This document shows positions 20,613-32,214 of a stretch of DNA of 64,000 nt, piece by piece; position 1 is the first letter of the stretch, and each line of letters starts with the position of its first letter. Position numbers and translations under genes: made by a program. Source of the DNA: Gnetum montanum (taxonomy: Eukaryota; Streptophyta; Gnetopsida; Gnetales; Gnetaceae); assembly GCA_015680685.1 (NCBI GenBank), contig MNCI01010504.1:824502-888501 (forward strand), read 5' to 3'. The notes beneath the pieces were generated by a model that saw only the letters and a program-made list of their open reading frames with translations, was not told where the DNA came from and ran no database searches.

Positions 20613-23563
20613 TCAGGGTGTTCTTGACGTCATCAGCAAGTCATACAGGCTCAGCGTTGTGTTCTTTTGCTTAAGAGCTTGTTTGACTTGCGTGAATGCA
20701 TCAAAGAGGTCCTTCTCTCGACCGGATTGTTTATCCCCCTTGTCCTCCTCCATTCGGCCCAAGAGACGGATCTCTCGAGGCGGAGCGGTGTCAGTGGGAG
20801 GGTCGTTCTTTTTCTTGCCAAGAGAAGGTGGCTGTGTTTCTGTACCTTTAGCCTGCTTCTGAGGCATAGACAAAGGCACAGAGGCCAGGGGCCTGGGCTT
20901 AGGGAAGCCGAGCGTAAGGTGGTCTTTTGTTGTGTTAATGGTAGTGTCCTTCTCCTTTCGCTTAGGAGGCGATGACTGGTTATTTTGACAGGAGGTCTGC
21001 CCCTGCGTGAGAGGAGCAGGCCGTGGTTCTAGCGCCCTGATAATGAAGGGTGCTCTAGGCGTGCGCGCGGACAAAGCTGCAGCTTGAGTGCTGCCGCGTG
21101 ACTGAGGGCGTACTTGGGAAGGTGCCCGTATGATGAATGGTGGCCATGAGACCCCACTGGCTACCGCTGAAGTAGTTGGCCCCCTTGGTGAGCTGGCGGG
21201 CGCACGTAAAACAAAAGGCTGTTTTGGCGGTCCTTTATGCTCACCGTCCGTACTCACCACAGTGATTGTATAAGGATCGTAGTTTACATTCAACGAATCC
21301 TTATATACATGTAGTGTTTGGTTTTCCGGACGCGTAGGGTTACTACTGTCTAATTTTAGATGACCTTCGTCGATCATGCGTTGAATGTCGTCCTTCAACG
21401 TCCAACAGTAATCCATGTCGTGACCACACATCTGGTGGTAGTCACAGAAACGGTCCATCCTGAAAGATCTCGGGACTGCTGGTTTGTTAGGTAGAGCTAA
21501 AGAAGGGTCCTTCAGAGCAATTCACAGTGCCCTGCTGCTAACAGTTGTTTCAGCAATTCAGAATGCTTTACAGGTAAAGCTGCATATTTTGAACGATCTT
21601 TATGCTCAAAATTTGGCTTTGGCTGGGAAGCCTTTTTAGGGGTAGTTGTGGCTTGGCTGGTGCTGGCACCAGCCGTGGCCTCAGGGGGTGCTGTTGTGGG
21701 CACCTTCTTGTTCTTGTTCTTTGTGCTTTCAGTCAGCACAGCTACTGTCGTTGTTGCCGCCTTACCCTTATCTTTGGCCTTGTTGTGTGCATTCCTGTAG
21801 GCGACATACGCTGGGTCTTTGCTGGCCTCCGCAGCATCTTGGATGTTCCTACCTTGTGCGAAGGCCTGATGTAAATTACTTGGGGAAAGGTAATACAGCT
21901 TTGACTTAATGAAGTCATTGACTGCTCCCTTGAACATAGCCAACATATGTGAGTCCGCGATTGGCTCGCGGATCTCGTTCAAGGTGGCATTCCAGCACTG
22001 TATAAATTTTTGAATGGGTTCGAGCGAGTCTTGTTTCACCCCCATGAGCTGATCCAGTGTGACTTCCGGCTTCAGGTTGTATTTGAAGCGGGTCACAAAC
22101 TGAGTCAGCAGCTCTTCCAAGGTTGAGATGGAAGAGCGTGGGAGGGCTCGGTACCAGTCCAAAGCTTTCCCTGTTAATGACATTGCAAAGACTCTGATAA
22201 TCGTATGTGGCCACTGTTGAAGCAACAAGGATTTAGATCGAAAGGTGACTAAGTGAGCGTTGGGATCCCCCTCCCCATTGTATTTGGTGAAATGAGGGAG
22301 GGACATCCTTGGCGGTAACGACAGCATAGGCACCGCTGGACTAATCGGATCATCCTGATAAAAGTCCATGATCTGAATAGTATCAGATCCAGTGGCTTTA
22401 AGGCGTCAGACCTCCTCAGTGAGGGTCTGTATAAGCTGGAAGGCTTGGTTCAGACCCGTTGACGGAGGTGCTTGTGCAGCAGGCACAGGAGGTTGGACCG
22501 GGAGGGCGGCGCCAGGAAACGGAAACGCCGGGAGAGGCTGGCTGGCTGCTGGTGGGGCGGGCATCCCTGCAGGTGAAGGGGCCTGTGAAGACCACCACCT
22601 AATCGTTTGGGTAGAGGGGTTGGCGATCGCCTGCTGCACAAAATATGGATAGGTATACTACGGGATCCTCTGTGGAGCTTGCGTTACAGGTGCAACCGGG
22701 GGCTGCACGCCGTACACCACAGACTGAGCATGTTGCGCCGTTGGGTTGGCCCACTAACCTGCGGTAGGTTGTTGGATGTATGTTTGTGGCTGAGCGGTTG
22801 CAGGGATCTGTTGAGTTTGCAGATGCGGAAGCGGTATGGTCTGAGCCGGGCACGTTACAGATACATTATGGGGTTGTATCTGCGGGATGAAATGGGACGC
22901 GGTGGTTGCCGGGATCACCGCTGGGATACTAAGTACCTGTGGTGACGGAACCACCCCCGTGTTATGGTGTGGTATTTGTGCTTGCAACCCAGATGGCTAC
23001 GCATTGACCTACGGAAAGACAGGGATGTGCATCTGCATGGTCATGTTTGGGTCAAGAGAGGCTGCCTCTCCGTTGAAAGGGAACAAAGGATTTACGTACG
23101 TGTGGGGCGTTAGAGTATGGAACGAATGTTCCGACAGGGCCGCGAATTTGTCCTCTTCCTCTTCCCCATGCTGGGTCTCCACCACAGCTTGTGAAGCCTA
23201 GCCTTTGGCCATAACCAACTGTGTGAGAAATTCGTGTTGGTGTTCGGTCAAGGGGATTATGTCGTAGGCTGTTGGCTTAAAATCATAGCCCCCCCGGTGG
23301 TGCACCTCAAAGTTTCGCTTCGCTTCGAGCTCGGCTTGACTGAGAGCCAGCCTCGCCTGGATCTTAACGCATATGAAGTTGTATTCTTCAGGGGTTATAA
23401 CCGTGAAGATAGGCTCTTTTACCTGAAGCCTCAATGAATGGCGCAATGGTCCCTGAGGTCCCGTTGCACTAGGAGTTGGTCCTGTGACCGCCGTAGGATT
23501 GATAGGTGCGACACCCAGATCGGTAGTGACCATGGCAGTTGTGTTTGAGTAAAAGGAGTCCAT
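20613..23563 (-). pseudogene. gag of element A
   Basis: The N-terminal block (23563-23198) starts MDSFYSNTTAMV and has a charged helix with ARLALSQAELEAKRNF. A long proline-, alanine- and glutamine-rich linker follows (about 23197-22400). The capsid-like core lies at 22369-21512: MSLPHFTKYNGEGDPNAHLV, then LTGKALDWYRALP and LTQFVTRFKYNLKPEVTLDQ, typical of Ty3 gag. After a one-base frame change near 21505 comes CDYHQMCGHDMDYCWTLKDD (21447 leftward), a Cys/His cluster seen in Tat-branch gag proteins, then a basic Pro-rich stretch and ALKQKNTTLSLYDLLMTSRT. Stops in the linker (near 23200, 23010, 22750, 22660 and 22400) lie in one frame and look like CAG, CAA or CGA changed by C-to-T. Confidence 0.9.
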
Positions 23564-23788
23564 TGATCAATGAAGGTAACAGTAACTGGTAATCGAATCT
23601 AAAAGAAAATGGCTGGCAACAAAAAGCACAAAAAAAGGCTTTCTACCCTGTAGGATTTCAAAGAAATCGTCCTTGCGACCGATCTATACCACACGATTGA
23701 CCGTAGACTTCCCTAGAGGTATTACGTCTATGGTTTAGGGTATGGATCACTACCAGGGCTACCCGAAATATTCAGATCAGAGCCTGAG

Positions 23789-23807
23789 GGCCCTCCTTCT
23801 AGTGCCA
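23789..23807 (-). other. probable primer-binding site of element A
   Basis: Six bases inside the 5' LTR the minus strand reads TGGCACTAGAAGGAGGGCC. The opening TGG is what a tRNA ending in CCA would pair with. Element D, in the other orientation, has a related 19-mer at the same place (47842-47860, 13 of 19 matching). I cannot name the tRNA with confidence. Confidence 0.6.
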
Positions 23808-23813
23808 GAAAAT

Positions 23814-25361
23814 TGTAATGATAGAAAATGTCAGCAGCTGGAAATACCGATCGAGGTTCCGTGTACACAGTTTTAACCACGGATCCGCGTGAGGGCTATG
23901 CTGGAAAAGGCGAATCCGCAGCGCCCTGAACGGTCTTGTCGATCAGACAGGGACTTACGGGTCAATAAAATGATGAAGATTACGGATCTTTACTTGCTAC
24001 GATTTGATTCGAGGGATCGTGAAACAGGAGGAAAATGATGTGGATGGATCGCTACGATGATAATGTCAAACAAGCCGAAGAGATGCTAATTAGGAGAGAA
24101 ACGCGTGATTTTCGAAGATCTATGTTTCGATTCTTGAAAGAATGTATGATTTTTATGTCACGTTACAATGGGAGAGACCCCAATAACTTGATGCAAAAAT
24201 GAGCACAAAATAACAAGGAAACTGTCCAGACAGAAGTCCGATCTACCTCATAGGCCAAAGCTGGGATGCAAGGATGGTCAAGCTCTGAAGTCTTCCGATC
24301 AACTGTTTCTGACTGGTAGAGCCTGCAAACTAGGCAAGACGATCTCACAATCCTTGCTTTGCTTTTTTGCTTCGAGTAGGTTCTGCTCAGGGCAGCAATC
24401 TCCCCAAAGGAATGATCTCTCTCGCTGCTAAGGCTCAAGTGCACTGTGCTCTGTTCTTGCTGAAGGATGGTGCTGTCGGCAGTTGTTAAAAGGTTGCTCT
24501 TTGTTTCTCTACTCAAGGTGATCAGTGCTTCCTTGCTCAGAAAATGCTCTTGCCCTTTTGATTTGCCAGCAAAAGTGATAAAATGCTCTGGTGCTCGAAA
24601 AAATGCCTCTGCTTCTCTGATTTGCCAACCCCTGTATCTTTGTCCACTGAGGTATTTATAGGCTGCGACGCTCCGTGAAAAAGGCGCAACCCTGATGACG
24701 TGGGTCCCGGATATTTCGGGTTCCGTTGACGTGACCATTTTAAGTCAGACTGTGACTATGCACAACATGCTTGTTTGCGTGTTGTGCGTGTGAAGAGCAG
24801 GTACATGTTGAGCATGCTTCAATTTCTTTCAGGCTATATTACACTCATTAGCGTTGTGTTGCGTGTATGAGCATAATCTGCTATAAAAACAACAGTCTCA
24901 AAATTGTCTTACGCTCACTACGCAGCTGCGCGTAATAAAGCATAGACAATGACTAATTTACTCTCACTACACAGCTGCACGTAACGAAGCGTAAACAATG
25001 TGTAATTTACGCTCACTACGTAGCTGCACGTAACGAAGCATAAACAATGTCTAATTTACGCTCACTACGTAGCCGTGTGTAACGAAGCATAAATAATGTC
25101 TAGCCTTAGTGATGAAGTACGCAATGATACGCACCATCGCGTAACGAGCGTAAAGACCAGTTATTCATGCGCCATGAGAAAAAAGTGTCGAACTGTTATG
25201 CTTCTCTAGACTCTGCCTTCGACTATTTTGGAGCTTATTATGCTCATTACGCTGCCATGCGTAATAGAGCGTAAACTTGTCCTTAAATAAAGCTGATGCG
25301 CGCTCTCGCTTGAATTGCGAATCTTTGCCTGAGGCCGACCCGTAATTTTCACGGTGTTTCA
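23814..25361 (-). repeat. 5' LTR of element A
   Basis: Plus strand TGTAATGATAG...GTGTTTCA, 1548 bp, the same length as the left LTR. TATA box (minus-strand TATAAATA) at 24653-24660; tandem U3 palindrome array at about 24899-25160. Many CG sites of one LTR are TG or CA in the other, consistent with methylation-driven decay since insertion. Confidence 0.95.
24653..24660 (-). promoter_or_regulatory. TATA box of element A, 5' LTR
   Basis: TATAAATA on the minus strand, at the corresponding place in both LTRs of A. This is the copy that would drive the genomic transcript of element A. Confidence 0.8.
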
Positions 25362-25366
25362 TATCC
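25362..25366. repeat. target-site duplication of element A, right copy (TATCC)
   Basis: Matches the TATCC at 8080-8084; together they mark the insertion point in element Z. Confidence 0.95.
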
Positions 25367-26890
25367 TATGGAGTGTGCCTTGCATAATAACTGATATGAT
25401 GTTAATGTTAAAGTTAAAGCAATAAGTTGGCGAAATGCACTTAATCTTATCTCCAATGATTCCCTAGTCTTCTTACAAACTCTTTATAATGAATCATTTG
25501 AGAAAGGTTTCATGTTTACTTTCTGGGAATTTCTCAGATAGGGGTGGAGGTGAGGTAGGACTTTCTAGGATGGGGAGGCAGGCTAGGACTTTTTAGGTAG
25601 GTAGACTCTGTGTTGCAGAGAACATGGTTTTCACACATGACACTAGTGGCCTCCATGGCAGTAATGGTGGCTTTGGATGATAGGTGCCAATAGGAAATTA
25701 GAAGAGGTTGAGTAGTAGGGAAATCAGTAGAGGGTACATGTTAGGCACTGATAGCCTCTTTCCTCCTTCCCTTATCATGTGCAATAGGAACCACGTGTGA
25801 CACACAACTAGTAGACAATGGTGTATGAGGTGGCAGTTACAGCATGTCAGGGTCCAGTCACTCTGCCTTATGTAGTAGGTGGAAAATGTAGACCCATCAA
25901 TAGAAATGCCTTGATTGACATAAATGGTATGTGATGTCACTCCCTTACTTTTGGCATGCAACCCATTAGTATTGAGTGATAAGGTAGTGTGCGACATTGG
26001 TAAGTGACAGTAGTTCTGTAGAGGCATATGTGGCAGGGTGCTTTTTCTATTCTCAGTAGCAACCACAACAAAATAGCCATGGTTGTTCCTTGCTACACAT
26101 CACATGTGGTGGTGTAGAATAGAAAACATCGAAATCCCTCTCTCCCCCTCTCTTTCTCAGCCATAGGGATGCCTCTCCCTCCTACAATAGCAATAGTAAT
26201 GGCAACCACAGACCTATGGAATGTGTGTGATTCAGTTTTCTATCTTCTTTATGATCGCAGTGATGTGCATGGATGCTATAGGTAGAAATAGTAGTAGTTC
26301 ACATGGCTAGTGAAACATTGGGAGGTCTCTCTCTCTCGGTAGCACTAGAGAAGTGGCACCTCCTAGTGGTAGACTCTCTTTCTCTCTCTCCCTCTTCACA
26401 TAGTGGTCATAGTCTTCTTCCTAGTAGTGGATACCATCGATAGCAATAGACCAACAACATCAATAGGACCAGGGAAATTTTATTTCTTTTAGTTACTTAT
26501 TATATTCAAAATAATCATTTAATTTAAATTCCAAACTTTTCTGTTTAGTTTACCATTTTCAAAAGCCCACATAGCTCTCTCCAGCTGAGACTATTCTTAG
26601 GTTTCAATACCCATATGGGAGGTGCCCTAGCCAATAGTCTTCTCAAATGAGTTTTCTTTCTTGATGTTGGTGCATCCAAATTTTATGCATCAATAGTTGA
26701 TTTTTTCAATGGAGGCACCAATAATTTTATGCACATTTCAAACTTTGTCTCTTTTTCAATAATTAGCTACTATGTACCTTCTTGTTTTATGGCTATTGCA
26801 TATAGACACTATTGTACACACATATCCACTATATATCAATTACATGTTGTATTAATTTCATGTTTTATGATCCAAATTTTTAGCACATAA
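25367..26890. other. unassigned stretch inside element Z
   Basis: Lies between the A insertion and the Z protease remnant. The sequence from about 25500 to 26470 is less AT-rich than its surroundings, with G/T-rich runs and CT microsatellites near 26128-26155, 26318-26335 and 26371-26398. A 122-codon frame on the minus strand (26066-25698) has no recognisable domain. It may be a separate old insertion in Z, but I see no LTR ends or terminal repeats. Confidence 0.35.
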
Positions 26891-26894
26891 TTAC

Positions 26895-27185
26895 ACCTAT
26901 TATCATTGTATGCTATACATGGAACTTGACATCTCTGTATAATTCCAACTTCATCTTCCTTGGAAATCTCCATGAGCAAGTCTTTGATTCCTAGTTTAGT
27001 GTACATAGTGCTAAGTCATGCTCTTCCCATAATGATAGAAAATTCTCCCTTTTTTTCCCTATGTGTATGACAAGAAAATTAATTGGGTTGGACTATCCAT
27101 TTATGATGCTAATAACATCTTCCACTTGGCCAAGTGGAAAATTGATTAACTAATCCACAAGCTCTAGTCAAATGTTACTCTTCTT
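26895..27185 (-). pseudogene. protease remnant of element Z
   Basis: The minus strand reads NLLEDVISIING, then NPINFLVIHIG and GEFSIIMGRA followed by a stop and LSTMYTKLGIKDLLME. This resembles the second half of a Ty3/gypsy retropepsin (flap strand, then the hydrophobic ILGR-like motif, here IIMGRA). The DTG box is not recognisable. The neighbours are the unassigned stretch to the left and gag to the right, as expected for a minus-strand element. Confidence 0.5.
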
Positions 27186-28329
27186 CAATGGAGGAATATT
27201 TTAGAATTTGTACATGTCTTATAAAATAAAAATGACCTTGAATCGAGAATCTAGTAGAGCTTTTCATGGTTTGTGGCTTATTATTTAGAGATATACTAAG
27301 GAACCTTTTGGAGCTATTCTCTTCTTGGGAAGTACTCCTACATTGATCCAATGTGTATAGTTTGAATGAGCAAGATAGTAGTCAAATTCATATTCATAGA
27401 GTGTGGAAGATTAATGTTTTCTTAAGGAGTGTGTGAATGGGGTTATAGGTGAAATTCCCATCCTTTGAATCCTTTCTAGCCTTGTTTTGAAAATGGGCAT
27501 TTTCTGGATCTAGGTTCATTTACTAGCACATCCTCTTATGCGTTGACTTGCCTAGTAGCATTCTTTTGATATGGTTGTTTTGGTAGTTCTCCTTGCATAA
27601 CCGATGGAGGTACTAGTGGTAGGATGTTAGGAAGTTGGATTAATGAACTAGCTATTAGTTGATGTACATAAGAATTGAGATCCATTAGCAAGCTAGTGGA
27701 TCTATGATACTTTGGTGGATAATAATGAGAGAAGGTATGGACTGAAGCACTTCATAAAGAGATTGGACATTAAACATAATATCCTTAAGGATCTAGTTGC
27801 CTATATGGATATTATTGTATTAGTAGTAGAATTTTCCATACTTATGGTTGTTACCACTATTAGTGATATTGCCCTTGTGGTTGAGGGTAGTCTTCTCTTT
27901 GATAATATGATAGTTGGTACAATTGTCAGAAGTTACCTAATGGATAAGATAATATTATTGGAATTTTTTTCTTAACAAATTTTTGGTTAAACATGTATGC
28001 CCCAGACTCTTGAAAGTGAGCCATAATAGGGCACAACTCTTAGGATTTTTGTATTGGGATTCTTTGCATTCATCTTCCTCTTCTAAACTAGACTTTGTGA
28101 ACTCCTTAATTGCAACAACTTTTTCTTTATGTTTGTAGTTCTTTCATCCATTATCTCTTCTTTTCTTCCATTATTTTTTTCTGAACTTGTTTAGTATTTT
28201 CCTTTATGATTCTAAGTATAGCAGCAATTTGTTTATCCACTAAATTCCACATTTTCTTTCCCTTTGTCACAATATCATTGACTAATTTTTGGATGGCTAG
28301 AGTATTCTTTTAAAAAACATCCTCTAAAA
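27186..28329 (-). pseudogene. gag C-terminal linker of element Z, heavily decayed
   Basis: The minus-strand translation gives short pieces such as MQGELPKQPYQKNATRQVNA and PFSKQG, broken by stops. It recalls the low-complexity linker between gag and protease in Athila-like elements. The plus-strand frame at 27712-27975 is a shadow. The assignment rests mainly on position. Confidence 0.35.
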
Positions 28330-29575
28330 TTTCTTCTTCTTATCTTTCGCACATTCTCACATTCCTTTGTCTTATTGTTGTATCTTGATTGTACTCTTCT
28401 ACTAAATTTATTTTCTTTAATTTTTCTTCCTCTTTGGCCACTTGGTTTATTAGTTTTTGGATTTGATGGGATGTTATTTCTAATAATTTGCCTTGGTCAT
28501 ATAACCCTAGAGTTTCTCCTATTTTGTTTTGTAACCCATAAATAATGTGTTGTAGTTGCTTCCTTCGAGAAAAAATGTGGCCCAAGACCCTATGTAGTAA
28601 TGAATAATATTTTCCCATTACCACATGAAGGGATTCATGTGTCCCTTGTTTCAATCCTTAAATTTGTTTTCTCAAATTGGACACTCTTGAATAGGTTTGA
28701 TATTTATCATTGAAGAGCTCTAGCATGGTACTTCATCTTTGGATCATTTCTAGTTCTAAAGATTTGTACTTGCTCTTTGCTTCTTTGAAAATTATTTTTG
28801 GAAATAACTTTAATTTCTACCAATAATTTTCAATTTTTAGAATTGCATAAGCATCGTGAAATTCTTAGAGATGATGTTGTGGATCTACATTGTATCCACC
28901 TTCAAACATAAGAATGTTGTTCATATCTAGTTGCTTGATGCGAATACTCCTTATGTGTCTATTAAGGACATACAATACTTCTCTTATATTAATCATATTA
29001 TGAGTGGCCAATAGGGATTCTTCATGATCTTCAAGTTAATAGACTCTATTGTAGTTATGACCCATTTGCTACTCATATTGCTCTTTTTCTATCATGCCTA
29101 ATCTTGTTTCTTATTTATTCATAATTGTTTTTCTCTTCATTAGGATACCCTCTTTGATGTACATGTCTCTCATATTCTCCTCATATATCCTTGTCATAAT
29201 TTCTTGGTCTTCGTTTCCTCTTGTTGGATTCCAAAAATGATCATGAGGAGGAAGACGAAGTAGTTGGAGAATGGCATTGGCAAGTTCTCCTTTTGTGACT
29301 TCATGATTCATTCCCCTTTATTTCCATGGAAGATGTAGGCCTTTATCTCCGCTTAAGTTTGGATTTTTCTATATCTTGTCTAGGTGTTTTTGCAAGCATT
29401 GAATTCAATTGTATTTTGATAGGTTCCTCTAGACAGATGATCAATGTCCATGAATGGGATTCATGAGTTTCATGGAGTTCTTCCATTATTAATGTATCAT
29501 CATTTACTTCTTCTAGGATAAATATGTGAAGCACTTTCTTTCCTTTGTTATGCTTATGTTCTATCTTCATGGTAG
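28330..29575 (-). pseudogene. gag of element Z (Athila-like)
   Basis: The N-terminal block (29311-29111) contains LANAILQLLRLPPHDHFWNP. The central capsid-like region reads NILMFEGGYNVDPQHHL, then EFHDAYAI and KLKLFPKIIFKEAKS, and the block 28654-28340 has ESLHVVMGKYYSLLHRV followed by LQHIIYGLQNKIGETLGLYD. In Athila gag proteins as I know them this is the segment in which E-S-L-Y-E-A-W-x-R-F-K-x-L-L precedes a tract on the number of people-coined 'FYNGL' residues; the order of hydrophobic and charged residues agrees. Stops and frame changes are frequent. A second related fragment (Y) lies at 31570-32214. Confidence 0.6.
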
Positions 29576-30049
29576 TATCCCTTCTTAATTATGCTTTAGT
29601 AGGTTGATATGACCTAGTCATGTGCTTAATGACATGATATCTTTCTTGTGTATGGCCAAGGTTCAACCTCATCAAGATTACTTACAACATTGCTAGTGTA
29701 GAACATTCTGGAGGCAAAAAGACATTTTGTTGCAGATCTCTCCATCTTAGTTGGTCATCTTGTTGAAAGATAAACATGAAATTAGGATAGTATGGATCAA
29801 TGTGAGTATATAAAATTTTGGTTTGCATGGACACACTCTAATCTTCTTCATCATATCCTTTGTCATGACTCTTATGAGTTCCTTTAATAGGTGGTGACTT
29901 TTCTTTAAATGTAGAATCCATATTATGGTTTTAATGTCTTTATGTATGGGTGTGCATTAAAAGAATTAATTTAAGTATGAAAGATAAACCTTGTATTTCT
30001 TAATACAATGAACTCTATGAAATCAACTACTAAGCAAACATTGACACAT
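29576..30049. other. untranslated leader of element Z
   Basis: AT-rich sequence between the gag start and the PBS, with no reading frame of note. Position fits a 5' leader in minus orientation. Confidence 0.4.
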
Positions 30050-30066
30050 CCCTAGAAATGACACCA
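30050..30066 (-). other. probable primer-binding site of element Z
   Basis: The minus strand reads TGGTGTCATTTCTAGGG, one base inside the putative LTR end at 30068. It resembles the tRNA-Asp-type site used by Athila elements (TGGCGCCGTTGCCGGGG from memory): most differences are C-to-T or G-to-A, as expected of decay in methylated DNA. Confidence 0.5.
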
Positions 30067-30067
30067 G

Positions 30068-31560
30068 TGATAAGTGGTTGGGTATTTCAACACTTCACCA
30101 TAAAAGTCACAAGCATTCATGTGTGACCAAATTGTAATTAGTGGATTGACAATGTACATATGCTAGTGGTTCATATTTGGTTTGTGATCATTGTTATCTC
30201 ACATTAAGTTAGAAAAGTATGAGTAGTATGGTTTAACTAGTAGTGTGATGTATGATATTATGATGTTGTAGGCTTAGGTTACTCCTAAGTGTGTTCATAA
30301 TGAAAGATGAGAATAAATTCTAAATCTAAATAATAGAATAAATTCTAAATATATTCTTTCCTCTAATGATGAGCATCCATTCCTAACTTTCCATACACAT
30401 CCTAGGTTCATCTAATCATTGCTAGGATTACCAAGTGAGTTCACTACTAAGTGAATCAAGTGAAGCCAGTAATGGATCATCAAATGATTACACTTAACAC
30501 TAAAAAATAGCCATAGTCATTCTACCTTACTAATGAACATGAGAAAAGTAAAGTACTTGAGAAGTGTAAAGAACTAAACTAAAGTAAACATATTAAAGAA
30601 GTGAAAATTAAACTAAGTAAAGAAAATGACTAAGTAAAAGTAAAGAAACTATGTGTAATACTATAATGTGAGAAAAAAACTCAATATTTATCTCTATTCA
30701 TAAATTTCACCCAAGTACAATACACTTAGACAAAGATTCTATACAACTGTTTGACATCATACTATGGGCATTTACTAAATTAGTAAGTCTAAGTTACGAA
30801 AAAAAAATGTAAGAATTTTGCTAAGGATGAAATGAAAAGTTGTTCCATTGACATGAACAAGTGTTGGTATTTATAAGGGTGACCAGAACCCTCTACATTG
30901 CATCAACGATGATGTATGCATGACTACAAACATATCTAGACTATTTACCACTTGTAACAAATTTGATATCACTAGAGATTTTTGTCTATGTATGTATGGT
31001 AGATGGATAACTTGAAATGATGCTTCTAGCTTCTATGGTTTGAGAAGAAGGCAGAAAAAGAAATTCAAAAATTTAATTTTTAATCTTAAGAATTTATTTA
31101 ATGTTGATAATAACGTGCATCAAGATTTTCTAGATTGCTTTTGAAAGGATGAAAAATCTATTTCTTCATTTAATTCGAAAGTTTCCTACAAGATTATTAC
31201 AAAGAATGATTTTATTCATATAAACATCAATAAGGCATGGAAAATGCAATTATATTTGCACTTTTAGATGAGGAAAATAAAATACATTTAGGAAGCTCTT
31301 ACATTTTCTAAAATTTGTATTTTTTAATGATTTATTAAACATCAAGGTCTTTTGATAGGTACTTATCTTAAACATATGAGAAAATTTTTTCCTCAATGTT
31401 CTCTCTATAGAAGTAAAGACTCATTTTCTCATGATTTTTTTTTAGTGTTATGTACAAGTAAATATATTTTATTGAATAATTACATTCAAAGAAGCCTCTT
31501 CCTTTTCTATATCACAAGCATGGACATTCCTCTGACAAAGGGATGGGTTCCAATTACACT
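30068..31560 (-). repeat. probable 5' LTR of element Z
   Basis: Starts TGATAAGTGG on the plus strand next to the PBS. A minus-strand TATAAATA lies at 30868-30875, about 800 bases from the inner end. The outer end is not sharp; the next recognisable coding remnant (Y gag) begins near 31570. The sequence is AT-rich, with GTAAAG-type runs near 30540-30660. The partner LTR was not found. Confidence 0.5.
30868..30875 (-). promoter_or_regulatory. TATA box of element Z LTR
   Basis: Minus-strand TATAAATA within the probable Z LTR; same octamer as in the other elements of the window. Confidence 0.55.
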
Positions 31561-31569
31561 CTTTAGTGC

Positions 31570-32214
31570 TCTCTCTCTTTAATACTTGTCCCTATTTGTT
31601 TTGCCACTTGGTCAAAAAACCTCTAAATTGGATAAATCTTTAATTGTAATTGTCTTCATTGGGAATAGATCTTAACGATCTCAGTAGTTTTGTTTCTCAA
31701 TTCATCTATGATATGACATAGCTATTCTTTCTAAGAGAAGCCATGGTCCGGGTACTAGTGTAATAAGGAATAGAACTTACTTAAGGCCTCATCAAGAGAC
31801 TCATTAGTTCATTACTTCTATCCTTATATCTACTTTCTTAGATTGGACACTCTAGAATAGATTTGGTACTTCACATTAAAGCTCTTGATCATTGTTATAT
31901 ATCAATGGATGGAATCATGCTCTCAAAAACTACACAAAATTTCTTCCTCTTTAAAGAACATTCGTGGGAATAGTTTCAACTTTTGTAATTTACTCTCAGT
32001 GTTTTACAATGCATAGACATTGTGAAAAGCTTATAGGTAGTTTTCGATATTTATGCTATAAGCTTCCTCAAATTTAGTAATATTATTCATATTTGGCCAC
32101 TTTTTTGAAGTCTAGTTGGAATTCTTATTACCTGCTCAATTTTGATCATGCATCTTATTATTAAAATGGTTCATAATCTTTATTTGGTATGTTAAAATCA
32201 TTGTCACAATCATA
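31570..32214 (-). pseudogene. gag fragment of a second Athila-like element (Y)
   Basis: The stretch 31820-32130 aligns by eye with the Z gag at 28650-29000. Shared strings include GATTGGACACTCT (31840 and 28676). On the minus strand the pieces NNITKFEEAYSINIENYL, FHNVYAL and KLKLFPRMFFKE match NNILMFEGGY, FHDAYAI and KLKLFPKIIFKE of Z. It ends abruptly at the left edge of element B. Two copies side by side suggest that Z was inserted into Y, or a duplicated fragment. Confidence 0.55.

Larger units (their letters stand above)
8085..25361 (-). mobile_element. element A: complete Tat/Ogre-like Ty3/gypsy retrotransposon carrying an antisense gene
   Basis: A 17.3-kb element in minus orientation, bounded by two LTRs of 1548 bp each and a TATCC duplication. 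In its own sense the order is: 5' LTR (23814-25361), PBS (23789-23807), gag (23563-20613), protease (about 20612-19823), hairpin array (19435-19615), a multi-exon gene on the opposite strand (15090-19238), RT and RNase H (14690-13062), archaeal-type RNase H plus integrase (12944-11223), second hairpin array (10705-11190), PPT and 3' LTR (9632-8085). The second RNase H places it in the Tat branch. The interval between protease and RT is where Ogre elements are known to carry a sense intron; here it holds an antisense gene instead. Stops in gag, PR and pol show that the copy is not autonomous today. It is inserted in the older element Z. Confidence 0.95.

Noticed and set aside
25698-26066. 122-codon minus-strand frame in the unassigned stretch of Z
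   Set aside because: No recognisable domain or relative in the window, and neighbouring sequence shows no coding signal.
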